Origin: Thermoplasmata archaeon
Lineage (GTDB): Archaea > Thermoplasmatota > Thermoplasmata > Lutacidiplasmatales > UBA184
Assembly (NCBI GenBank): GCA_021828085.1
Contig: JAKATE010000017.1
Coordinates: 1-19,814, forward strand
Direction of reading: 5' to 3'
DNA length: 19,814 bases
Positions within the stretch are counted from its first letter, which is position 1. Every line of letters starts with the position of its first letter. This document shows positions 1 to 5,721 of this stretch, piece by piece. Made by a program: the position numbers and the translations under genes. The notes under the pieces are model-generated. The model worked only from the letters and a program-made list of their open reading frames with translations, was not told the origin of the DNA and did no database searches.

Positions 1-219
1 GGAAGGCTCGCCCGTGCCTTCGAGCTCACCCGGGCGGAGGACGGGCTGAGACTGGGAACTCCGGCGTTCCGGGTGCTCGCCCGGGACCAGCCCGGGCCCC
101 GGGTGGTGCGCACCGGACGGATCGGGCTCTCCCGGGCCTCCGAGCGCCGGCTCCGCTTCGTCGTGGCCGGGTCCCCGTGGGCCTCAGGCCCAGCGCGCGC
201 GAGAGGGGCTGGCTCGTGA
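1..219 (+). CDS. C-terminal fragment of unrecognised protein (5' end outside window)
   Basis: An open frame runs from base 1 to a TGA at 217-219 and gives about 72 residues, rich in Arg, Gly and Ala. I recognise no family. The part up to about residue 58 looks like protein, with alternating hydrophobic and charged residues (RVVRTGRIGLSRASERRLRF); the last 15 or so residues are low-complexity. The stop overlaps the likely GTG start of the next gene as GTGA (216-219), the coupling style used by several other same-strand pairs here, which supports a real gene end. Nothing further can be said of its function. Confidence 0.5.
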   Translation, partial: GRLARAFELTRAEDGLRLGTPAFRVLARDQPGPRVVRTGRIGLSRASERRLRFVVAGSPWASGPARARGAGS

Positions 220-1103
220 CCCCCTCCCCCGTGCTCCTCGGCTGTTCCGGCTGGGACTACACCGAATGGGTGGGTCGCTTCTACCCTTCCCGGGGGCCCA
301 CGGACCGGCTCCAGCACTATGCCCAGGTCTTTCCCATCGTGGAGATCAACTCGAGCTTCTACCACCTGCCCACCTCCCGGACCGTGGAGTCCTGGGCCCG
401 CCGGACCCCGCGGGGGTTCCGTTTCACGGCGAAGGTCCCGCAGGAGATCACCCACGACCGTCGGCTCGAGGAGGTGGAGGTGCCGCTCCGGGCGATGGAG
501 CAGGTCTTCCGCCCCCTGGTCCGCGCGGGGAAGCTCTCCGCTTTCCTTGTGCAGCTCCCTCCTTCGCTCGCCTTCCACGCGCCGACCGTGCGGCGCTTCT
601 ACGCCTCGCTGCCGAGGGAGGTCCCGGTGGCCGTGGAGTTCCGGGAGGAGAGCTGGCTCTGCGGGGAATCGTTCGACCTGCTCCGCGAGTTCTCCTTCGC
701 CCACACGGTGGTGGACGAGCCGAAGCTCCCGGTCAACCTCACCGTCACCGCCCCCTTCGCCTACGTCCGCTGGCACGGTCACGGGGACCCGCTCTGGTAC
801 GACTACCGGTACCGCCCGGAGGAGCTCGTTCCCTGGGTCGAGCGGGTCCGTGCGCTGGAGCGGGAAGCCCCCCTCATCCTCGGCTTCTTCAACAACCACT
901 TCCGCGCCGACGCACCGGCCAACGCCCTCGAGATGGGGGAGCTGCTGGGGCTGCGCCCACCCCCCTGGGTGCAGCGGTTGACCGCGCCCACGCTCCCGCC
1001 CCCTTCCGGTCCGACCCGGGTCCCCCCTCCCGGGACCCCGGGGCCCGTTCACGATGACGCGGCCGGGTCCGGGGGTTCGGTCGGCCGCCCTGGGCGTACA
1101 TAA
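216..1103 (+). CDS. DUF72 (YecE-like) family protein
   Basis: The protein has about 295 residues when started at the GTG at 216; an in-frame start at 177 also exists but would overlap the previous gene by 43 bases. DUF72 hallmarks appear in order: an N-terminal LGCSGWDYTEW, then EINSSFYHLP, FRFTAKVPQEITHDRRL, VQLPPSLAF, VAVEFREESW, YVRWHGHG and FFNNHFRADAPANA. The family folds as a TIM barrel. It has no firmly established reaction; links to nucleic-acid or iron-sulfur metabolism have been proposed. The last 35 or so residues are Pro/Gly-rich and probably a disordered tail. The TAA stop lies inside the TATA-like box of the downstream peroxiredoxin gene. Family assignment is secure, function is not. 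Confidence 0.9.
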   Translation: MTPSPVLLGCSGWDYTEWVGRFYPSRGPTDRLQHYAQVFPIVEINSSFYHLPTSRTVESWARRTPRGFRFTAKVPQEITHDRRLEEVEVPLRAMEQVFRPLVRAGKLSAFLVQLPPSLAFHAPTVRRFYASLPREVPVAVEFREESWLCGESFDLLREFSFAHTVVDEPKLPVNLTVTAPFAYVRWHGHGDPLWYDYRYRPEELVPWVERVRALEREAPLILGFFNNHFRADAPANALEMGELLGLRPPPWVQRLTAPTLPPPSGPTRVPPPGTPGPVHDDAAGSGGSVGRPGRT

Positions 1104-1108
1104 ATATC
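1099..1108 (+). promoter_or_regulatory. TATA-like box of the peroxiredoxin gene
   Basis: CATAAATATC is a striking A+T island in G+C-rich surroundings. It is centred about 24 bp upstream of the ATG at 1128, so transcription would start at or next to the start codon (leaderless). It contains the TAA stop of the preceding DUF72 gene. Confidence 0.6.
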
Positions 1109-1127
1109 GCACGGGGGTCATCACCCC

Positions 1128-1568
1128 ATGGTCGCCATAGGCGAAGCCGCGCCGGATTTCGAGGCCCTCGACCAGGACGGGACGCCCTTTCGACTCTCCT
1201 CGCTCCGAGGGAGCCCGGTGGTGCTGTACTTCTATCCCAAGGCGGACACCCCGGGGTGCACCATCGAGGCGCAGGGGTTCGCCAAGGACTTCGGGGAGTA
1301 TCGTGCGAAGAAGGTCCACGTGGTCGGCGTGAGCACGGACAGCTGCAAGGACCAGAAGGCCTTCGCGAAGAAGTACGGACTTCCCTTCACCCTCGTCGCC
1401 GACGACGACCGGAAGGTCGCCGAGAAGTACGGCGTGCTCTCCCGGGAGCACGGGGTGGCAAGCCGGATCTCCTTCTTCCTCGACCCCCAGGGGAAGGTCC
1501 TCGAGATCGTGAAGGGCTCACCCGATCTGCACCTGACCAAGGCCCGGTCGAGATTCCTCCAGGCCTGA
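1128..1568 (+). CDS. Peroxiredoxin, Bcp/PrxQ type
   Basis: This 146-residue thioredoxin-fold peroxidase would reduce hydrogen peroxide and organic hydroperoxides in the cytoplasm. The active-site motif PxxxTxxC is present as PKADTPGC (Pro37, Thr41, Cys44 peroxidatic), with a conserved Arg near residue 112 in ASRISFFLDP. Most PrxQ proteins have a resolving cysteine five residues after the peroxidatic one (CTKEAC pattern). Here that position is Gln (CTIEAQ), so the enzyme is either one-Cys or uses Cys73 in STDSCKDQ. The gene has its own TATA-like box and no evident ribosome binding site. It is convergent with the dioxygenase-like gene, with 33 bases between the stops. Confidence 0.93.
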   Translation: MVAIGEAAPDFEALDQDGTPFRLSSLRGSPVVLYFYPKADTPGCTIEAQGFAKDFGEYRAKKVHVVGVSTDSCKDQKAFAKKYGLPFTLVADDDRKVAEKYGVLSREHGVASRISFFLDPQGKVLEIVKGSPDLHLTKARSRFLQA

Positions 1569-1601
1569 GCGGGGCCGCTCCCGAGGGGTCCTCCCGGCGG
1601 A

Positions 1602-2417
1602 TCAGCCCGGGGCGGGGGTCGGGACGAACTCGAGGGCCCCCAGGCTGAAACCCCCGAAGGCATACTCCCGGCTGCGCTCGCGGCCGGAGAACCCGTTCCC
1701 CAGCGCGCCGAGCAACAGGAAGAGGGGCGCGAGGTCCCCTTCCGGACGGGCGAGCTGCCAGGCACGACGGTCGTAGCCCACGAGCCCGGGCAAGTCCCGG
1801 GCCAGAGCCCTCTCGACGATCTCCCGCTCGATCCGTTCCCCCTCCGGCCAGCGCGAAGCCGGGTCCTGGGAGAAGCGGGAGAAGTCGTGGAGGATCGAGC
1901 CGGTGGCGATCAGAGCGGTACGGCGGGCCGGGTCCTCGAGCACCGGTCGGAAGGCCTGCCCGGTCCGATAGTGGAACTCGGGCCCCCGGGAAGGGGCGAT
2001 GGAGACCGGGACGACCGGGGTCTTGGCCCCGGGGGCGAGGTGGAGGAGCGGGGCCCAGGCGCCATGGTCGAGCCCCCAGTCGGTGGTCGCCTGGACCGCC
2101 TCTCCGGCCCTCTGGCCGGCCTCCACCAGCGCGCGGGCGAGGACCGGATCGCCAGGAGGCTCATAGCGGACCTGGGAGAGCGAGGGGGGGAAACCGGAGA
2201 AATCGTAGATCTGGGGAGGGCGCTCGCTGACCTGGACCCGGATCCCGTCCCGCGTCATCCAGTGGGGGCTCGAGACCACGATCGTGTCGGGTCGGTACCG
2301 TTCGAGCATCTCGAGCGACCGGAGCGCCTGGACCGTCGACCGCCCCGCCCCCCCGAAGGCCCCGGGGTCGATCAGGAACGGCGCATTGGGGACGTACGCC
2401 CCGTAGACCAGCGTCAC
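1602..2417 (-). CDS. Class III extradiol dioxygenase (LigB/DODA-like) homologue
   Basis: The 271-residue product (GTG start at 2417) matches the LigB/DODA/MEMO fold family: SSPHWMT (His52), DWGLDHGAWAPLLHL (His118) and TGSILHDF (His177) fall in the usual order. DODA-type enzymes open catechol rings such as 4,5-DOPA using Fe(II) or Zn(II). The first metal-ligand His expected near the N-terminus (PHPP or GHGSP pattern) is Asn11 here (VPNAPFLID), and the late EHxxPL motif reads GDLAPL (Asp228). Sphingobium LigB has an acidic residue at that third ligand, so the Asp may still bind metal; Asn11 is the odder change. The gene is divergent from an HxlR-type regulator, which could control it. I infer a dioxygenase or a MEMO-like non-enzymatic relative; substrate unknown. 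Confidence 0.85.
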   Translation of the reverse strand: MTLVYGAYVPNAPFLIDPGAFGGAGRSTVQALRSLEMLERYRPDTIVVSSPHWMTRDGIRVQVSERPPQIYDFSGFPPSLSQVRYEPPGDPVLARALVEAGQRAGEAVQATTDWGLDHGAWAPLLHLAPGAKTPVVPVSIAPSRGPEFHYRTGQAFRPVLEDPARRTALIATGSILHDFSRFSQDPASRWPEGERIEREIVERALARDLPGLVGYDRRAWQLARPEGDLAPLFLLLGALGNGFSGRERSREYAFGGFSLGALEFVPTPAPG

Positions 2418-2528
2418 GGCCGGACCCCCGCGCGCCGGGCCTGCGTTGGACGCGAGCTCGTGGGCCCTCGTCCCGGGACCGCGCCCCTCCCCTTCCGCAC
2501 GCCGATGCTACGGTTCGAGGAGTATTTA

Positions 2529-2543
2529 CCCTCCCAGGGGAGG
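2529..2543. promoter_or_regulatory. Inverted repeat next to a TATA-like element between divergent genes
   Basis: CCTCCC-AG-GGGAGG (2530-2543) is a perfect 6-bp dyad directly beside the A+T island AGTATTTA (2521-2528). An 11-bp copy of its left part, CCCTCCCAGGG, occurs at 2529-2539 and again at 2648-2658, just inside the HxlR-type gene. Read on the minus strand the A+T island could be a TATA box for the dioxygenase-like gene with a leader of roughly 80 nt. The dyad is a candidate operator for the adjacent regulator. This is pattern only, and in such G+C-rich DNA chance is possible. Confidence 0.3.
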
Positions 2544-2590
2544 AGCGGTCCGAAGCTCCTGCGCCGGGGAGCGAGCGGGGGCCCTCCGGC

Positions 2591-2601
2591 TACCGTTAAG
2601 G
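2591..2601 (+). promoter_or_regulatory. TATA-like box of the HxlR-type regulator
   Basis: TACCGTTAAGG is the only A+T-richer stretch close to the ATG at 2624 and is centred about 26 bp upstream, the spacing expected for a leaderless archaeal transcript. Confidence 0.4.
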
Positions 2602-2623
2602 TCCGCGGGGGCGTCGGCCCGGC

Positions 2624-2998
2624 ATGGCCCGCCGGCCCGAGGTCCTCCCCTCCCAGGGCTGCCCGGTGGGGGACCTGCTCGCCTTCCTCGGAAAGCCGTA
2701 CGTGCTCGACATCCTGCGCCTCTTCCACGAGGAACCCCGACCCCACCGCTTCCTCGAGATCCAGCAGCGTCTGGGACTCTCGCCGAACACGCTCACGGGG
2801 AGGCTCAAGGAGCTCGTCGGCTCCGGCTTCCTGGTCCGCACCGCCTACCCCGAGATCCCCCCGCGGGTCGACTACTCGCCGACCCCCAAGGCCCGGGCCC
2901 TGGATACGATCTTCGACGCCCTGGGCGACTGGGCCCGCGAGCACGACCTCGCCCAGTTCCATCCGGCGCACGCCGTCGCCGCGCTCGCCCGCGCGTAG
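2624..2998 (+). CDS. HxlR-family winged-helix transcriptional regulator
   Basis: This 124-residue one-domain protein has the HxlR layout: an N-terminal Cys-containing segment (CPVGDLLAFLGKPYVLDIL), the recognition helix region LGLSPNTLTGRLKELVGSGFL (read as two adjoining parts), a wing with PRVDYSPTPKAR, and the C-terminal helix FDALGDWAREHD. HxlR proteins are cytoplasmic dimers that bind operator dyads, often near their own or divergent genes, and many sense redox-active or electrophilic compounds through the N-terminal Cys (Cys13 here). Its neighbour is the divergent dioxygenase-like gene, a plausible target, with a peroxiredoxin beyond it. It converges with L37e, with only 13 bases between the stops. 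Confidence 0.88.
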   Translation: MARRPEVLPSQGCPVGDLLAFLGKPYVLDILRLFHEEPRPHRFLEIQQRLGLSPNTLTGRLKELVGSGFLVRTAYPEIPPRVDYSPTPKARALDTIFDALGDWAREHDLAQFHPAHAVAALARA

Positions 2999-3011
2999 TC
3001 GGCCGTCGCGC

Positions 3012-3212
3012 TCAGTGCTTGCGGATGCGGATCTTGGGGTGGACGTTGCCGTCGCGCGGCTTCATCCACGAGAAGCTCCGGAGGCGGGCGCTGCGGCCGA
3101 AGCCGCACTTGGCGCAGATGCGCTTGCGGACGTGGTAGGAGTGGTGCCCGCAGCGTCGGCAGAGCACGTGGACGGTCTTCCCCCCTCGGCGGGCCGGAGT
3201 TCCCTTTCCCAT
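3012..3212 (-). CDS. rpl37e: Large-subunit ribosomal protein L37e
   Basis: The 66-residue basic protein opens with MGKGTPARRG and carries one zinc site, CRRCGHHSYHVRKRICAKCG (two CxxC pairs), followed by a basic tail. This is the archaeal/eukaryotic L37e pattern and normal length; it binds 23S rRNA in the large subunit. An ATG at 3212 is preceded by a purine-rich stretch (GGGAAGAGGAAG on the coding strand) that could act as a ribosome binding site, as expected for the second gene of a transcript. It lies 18 bases after the LSm gene, a pairing conserved across many archaea. Confidence 0.97.
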   Translation of the reverse strand: MGKGTPARRGGKTVHVLCRRCGHHSYHVRKRICAKCGFGRSARLRSFSWMKPRDGNVHPKIRIRKH

Positions 3213-3230
3213 CTTCCTCTTCCCTTCCCC

Positions 3231-3443
3231 TTAGGGGGAGATGAACACCACATTGTCCCCCCGGACCAGCGTGAGCCCGGAGAGCGAGGTCACCTTCTCG
3301 GCCTCGACCTCCTCGGCCGAGGAGAGCACGATGTTCATGTGCTGATCGAAGCTCTGGAGGACCCCGCGGTACGCGCGTCCCCCCCGCAGCTCCACCAGCA
3401 CGCGCTTTTGGAGGTTCTGCTGGAGCAGGTCCAGAGGCTTCAC
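3231..3443 (-). CDS. Archaeal Sm-like (LSm/SmAP) RNA-binding protein
   Basis: The 70-residue protein (GTG start at 3443) has the Sm1 motif in KRVLVELRGGRAYRGVLQSF followed by DQHMNIVL, and Sm2 in LVRGDNVVFISP. SmAPs form heptameric rings that bind U-rich RNA and take part in RNA processing and turnover. Longer open sequence upstream exists in this frame, but the family start, the domain boundary and a TATA-like box 28 bp before 3443 all favour the short form. It forms a two-gene transcript with L37e. Confidence 0.95.
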   Translation of the reverse strand: MKPLDLLQQNLQKRVLVELRGGRAYRGVLQSFDQHMNIVLSSAEEVEAEKVTSLSGLTLVRGDNVVFISP

Positions 3444-3466
3444 GGGGCGACCGAGCGGAGGGGAGG

Positions 3467-3478
3467 TTGATAAGGTTT
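3467..3478 (-). promoter_or_regulatory. TATA-like box of the LSm-L37e operon
   Basis: On the coding strand the island reads AAACCTTATCAA, centred about 28 bp before the GTG at 3443. The spacing predicts a leaderless LSm message and supports the short LSm start. Confidence 0.55.
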
Positions 3479-3532
3479 GGGCAGGAAAGCGAACGTTGGC
3501 CGGCCCACCCGACGGCCGCGCACCTTCCGCGG

Positions 3533-3967
3533 TCAGCGTTCCTTCCCGGGATCCCCTCCCGGGGGCGCGGCCCCGGGATGCGGAGGGAGCCGGACCAGCA
3601 CCTTTCGGCATCGCGGGCAGAAGGTGGCCGGTTCCTCCTGCCTCCAGCCGCAGCTCACGCAGAGGTAGCGACCTGTGGTGGAGGCGGGGTGCTTCCACCA
3701 CCGGCCCCCGGGGGAGGCCCAGAGGGGCGAGGGCTCCGGTGCCGGACGGTGACGGGCTTCCCAGGCGAAGAGGGCCAGCCCGCCGGCCAAGAGCGCGACC
3801 CCCGCGAGGGCGTCCGTCGGGTCGTCGGTGAGCGGGGCCAGCGTGAGGGCCAGGGCCCCCAGGAAGACCAATCCGGCCTCGGCCGTACCGGCCCAAGCCC
3901 AGCGGAGCTCGTTGGAGACCTTCGGCCCGGCGGCGGGGCTCGTCGACGGCCTCTCGGTCCGGGCCAT
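3533..3967 (-). CDS. Membrane protein with C-terminal zinc ribbon
   Basis: Starting at the ATG at 3967 the protein has 144 residues. Two hydrophobic segments (about residues 25-45 and 51-69) form a membrane hairpin, separated by the short acidic loop LTDDPTD. A cytoplasmic-looking linker leads to a zinc ribbon: CVSC (Cys103, Cys106) and CPRC (Cys117, Cys120). The tail is Pro/Gly-rich. I recognise no named family. Small membrane-tethered zinc ribbons are common in archaea and mostly uncharacterised. The frame is open further upstream, but that part is low-complexity and a TATA-like box lies 28 bp before 3967. The gene is divergent from FolP and sits 89 bases upstream of the LSm start on the same strand. 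Confidence 0.75.
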   Translation of the reverse strand: MARTERPSTSPAAGPKVSNELRWAWAGTAEAGLVFLGALALTLAPLTDDPTDALAGVALLAGGLALFAWEARHRPAPEPSPLWASPGGRWWKHPASTTGRYLCVSCGWRQEEPATFCPRCRKVLVRLPPHPGAAPPGGDPGKER

Positions 3968-3990
3968 GGTCCCGGGAAGGGAACGACCAC

Positions 3991-4000
3991 CCCTATCTGA
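3991..4000 (-). promoter_or_regulatory. TATA-like box of the membrane zinc-ribbon gene
   Basis: The coding strand reads TCAGATAGGG, centred about 28 bp before the ATG at 3967. It is weaker than the other boxes in the window but is the only A+T-richer stretch there. Confidence 0.4.
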
Positions 4001-4108
4001 GCCGGAGGGGCTCCGACCCTCCCCCCGCAGAGGCGCCGGGGACGGGGAGGGGAACCGGCCCACCCCCTTCTGGGCGAGTCCCACCGGGGAGCGCGCCGAC
4101 AAGGTATT

Positions 4109-4119
4109 GGTCTATACCT
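4109..4119 (+). promoter_or_regulatory. TATA-like box of folP
   Basis: GGTCTATACCT is centred about 26 bp before the ATG at 4140. It marks the start of FolP even though the reading frame is open for another 300 bases upstream. Confidence 0.55.
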
Positions 4120-4139
4120 GGGCAGGTTCGTCAGGACCC

Positions 4140-5360
4140 ATGGGTCCCCCGGCCGCGGGACGCGGGCTGGTCGAGGCTCGCATCGAGCTGGAGAGCACCG
4201 ACCCTGACGATGGGGGGCGGATCCCCCCGGGAAGCTCTCCCGTGGAAGAGGGAGGGTGGACCCTGAGGGTCCGCTTCCCCGCCACGTGGGAGAGCGCAGT
4301 ACGGCAGAGCCTGGCCGGGAAGACGATCTCCTCGCTCCCTCTTGGACGAACCACCGGCTCGCCGGTCGAGCTTCGGTTAAGGGGGGCACGGAAAGCCCTT
4401 CACGCGTGGGGAAAGGCGCTCGGGGAGGGCCGGGGCGGGCCCCCCAAACTGGGGCGAGAGGTCGAGGACGCGCTCCACGGCTTCTTCCGTCGGAGCCCGC
4501 TCTCCCTCCGGCTCGGGGGCGGAAGGAAGCTCCGCGTGGGGGAGCGCCCCCTTGTGATGGGGGTCCTCAACGTCACACCGGACTCGTTCTACGACGGGGG
4601 TCGCTACGCAGGACTCGAGGACGCGGTGGAGGAGGGGCTCGCCCTCGTCTCGGAGGGGGCGGACTTCCTCGACGTGGGGGGGGAGTCCACCCGCCCGGGC
4701 GCCTCTCCCCTGCCCGTCGCCACCGAGCTCCGCCGGGTGCTCCCGGTCGTCGAGCGGCTGCGCCGGGAGTCCTCCGTCCCGATCTCCGTGGACACCCGAC
4801 GGCCGGAAGTGGCGAAGGCCGTCCTGCGCGCCGGGGCCCATCTCATCAACGACGTGGGAGGGCTTAGACTGCCGGCCCTGCGACGCGTCATCGCCCGGGA
4901 GGAGGCCGGGGCCGTGGTGATGCACATGCGGGGAACGCCGAGGACCATGCAGTCGGACACGCGCTATACGGACGTGCGCGCGGAGATCTTCTCCTACCTC
5001 CACGAGCGCCTGCGCGCCGCTGAGAAGGACGGCATCTCGCGGGAGGCGCTCCTCGTCGATCCGGGGATCGGCTTCGGCAAGTCCTACGCGGCCAACTGGG
5101 AGCTCCTCCGGCACCTCCGCGAGCTCCGGGCCCTCGGCCGGCCCGTGCTCGTCGGGGTCTCCCGCAAGGGATTCCTCGGGGAGGCGCTCGGCGGGGTCGG
5201 CCCGGACGGACGGCTCGAGGCTTCGCTGGCCGCGGCGCTCCTCGCCGCCGAGCGGGGGGCGGATGTGCTCAGGGTGCACGACGTCGCGCCGACGCGGCGC
5301 GCACTCTCCGTGCTCGCACCGATGGGGCGCGCCGGGCTCGCGGCGGCGTCCCCGCCCTAG
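4140..5360 (+). CDS. folP: Dihydropteroate synthase, long form
   Basis: FolP joins 6-hydroxymethyl-dihydropterin pyrophosphate to p-aminobenzoate to make dihydropteroate in folate synthesis. From the ATG at 4140 it has 406 residues. The TIM-barrel part starts near residue 138 with MGVLNVTPDSFYDGG and continues with DFLDVGGESTRPGA (about 175-188), PISVDTRRPEVAKA, INDVGG, VVMHMRGTPRTMQ, VDPGIGFGKS, GVSRKGFLG and LRVHDV. All pterin and phosphate loops are intact. The first 135 or so residues form an extension whose later part (VELRLRGARKALHAWGKAL, then REVEDAL) resembles the N-terminal domain of long bacterial FolP proteins; that match is by eye. Many archaea lack a classical FolP, so acquisition from bacteria is plausible. 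Its 3' end overlaps the convergent unknown helical gene by 92 bases. Confidence 0.95.
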   Translation: MGPPAAGRGLVEARIELESTDPDDGGRIPPGSSPVEEGGWTLRVRFPATWESAVRQSLAGKTISSLPLGRTTGSPVELRLRGARKALHAWGKALGEGRGGPPKLGREVEDALHGFFRRSPLSLRLGGGRKLRVGERPLVMGVLNVTPDSFYDGGRYAGLEDAVEEGLALVSEGADFLDVGGESTRPGASPLPVATELRRVLPVVERLRRESSVPISVDTRRPEVAKAVLRAGAHLINDVGGLRLPALRRVIAREEAGAVVMHMRGTPRTMQSDTRYTDVRAEIFSYLHERLRAAEKDGISREALLVDPGIGFGKSYAANWELLRHLRELRALGRPVLVGVSRKGFLGEALGGVGPDGRLEASLAAALLAAERGADVLRVHDVAPTRRALSVLAPMGRAGLAAASPP

Positions 5361-5721
5361 GGCGGACGGGTCCGGGGGCGACGCGGGAGGTCCCCCCGTC
5401 GGCCTCGAGGGGGATGCTCCGGAGGGGCCCGGTTCCGGACCCGGCGCTCCCCCCGGTCCGCAGCCCCTCGAGGAAGTAGCGGGCCGCCTCCTCGAGCGCG
5501 AGGAGCCCCTCCCGTGCGCTGCGTATCCCCTCCGGGTCCGTCGGTCCGCGCTCGAGGAGGGCGCCCACGCTCTCCTCCAGGGAGCGGAAGGCCCCCTCCA
5601 GCTGGAGGAGGACCGGCGGCTGCAAGAGCGCGTGCCTCGTCTGCTGGAGCAACCGAACGAGCCGGTCCCGGACCTCGGGGGGGGGGGGGGGGGGCCCGAA
5701 CCCCCGTCTACGGGTGGGCAC
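5269..5721 (-). CDS. Unrecognised helical protein, last gene of the S15-ArsA operon
   Basis: The likely start is a GTG at 5721, inside the last codons of ArsA (14-base overlap), giving 150 residues. After MPTRRRGFG comes a run of six prolines encoded by an 18-C tract on the coding strand. Then follow about 75 residues that look like amphipathic helices (EVRDRLVRLLQQTRHALLQP, RSLEESVGALLERG, REGLLALEEAARYFLEGLR), and finally an Arg/Ala/Pro-rich tail that is antisense to the end of folP. The helical core seems real; the tail may be an artefact if the homopolymer length is wrong and the frame ends differently. No family recognised. The position suggests a role linked to ArsA. Confidence 0.55.
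   Translation of the reverse strand: MPTRRRGFGPPPPPPEVRDRLVRLLQQTRHALLQPPVLLQLEGAFRSLEESVGALLERGPTDPEGIRSAREGLLALEEAARYFLEGLRTGGSAGSGTGPLRSIPLEADGGTSRVAPGPVRPRAGTPPRARRAPSVRARRVRAASARRRAP
5677..5694 (+). repeat. 18-base G homopolymer inside a coding region
   Basis: Eighteen consecutive G bases encode a hexaproline in the minus-strand helical protein, seven codons after the ArsA stop (5708-5710). It is by far the longest homopolymer in the window. Tracts of this length slip in replication and are error-prone in sequencing and assembly, so the downstream frame should be treated with care. Confidence 0.95.

Noticed and set aside
1887..3470. A 527-residue plus-strand open frame across the dioxygenase-like, HxlR and L37e genes
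   Set aside because: It crosses several well-supported genes on both strands and shows only composition-driven low-complexity sequence.
4151..4400. KEOPS subunit Pcc1 fused to the start of FolP
   Set aside because: The IELES opening resembles Pcc1 briefly, but the rest does not follow that fold, and the later part fits the extension of long FolP proteins better.
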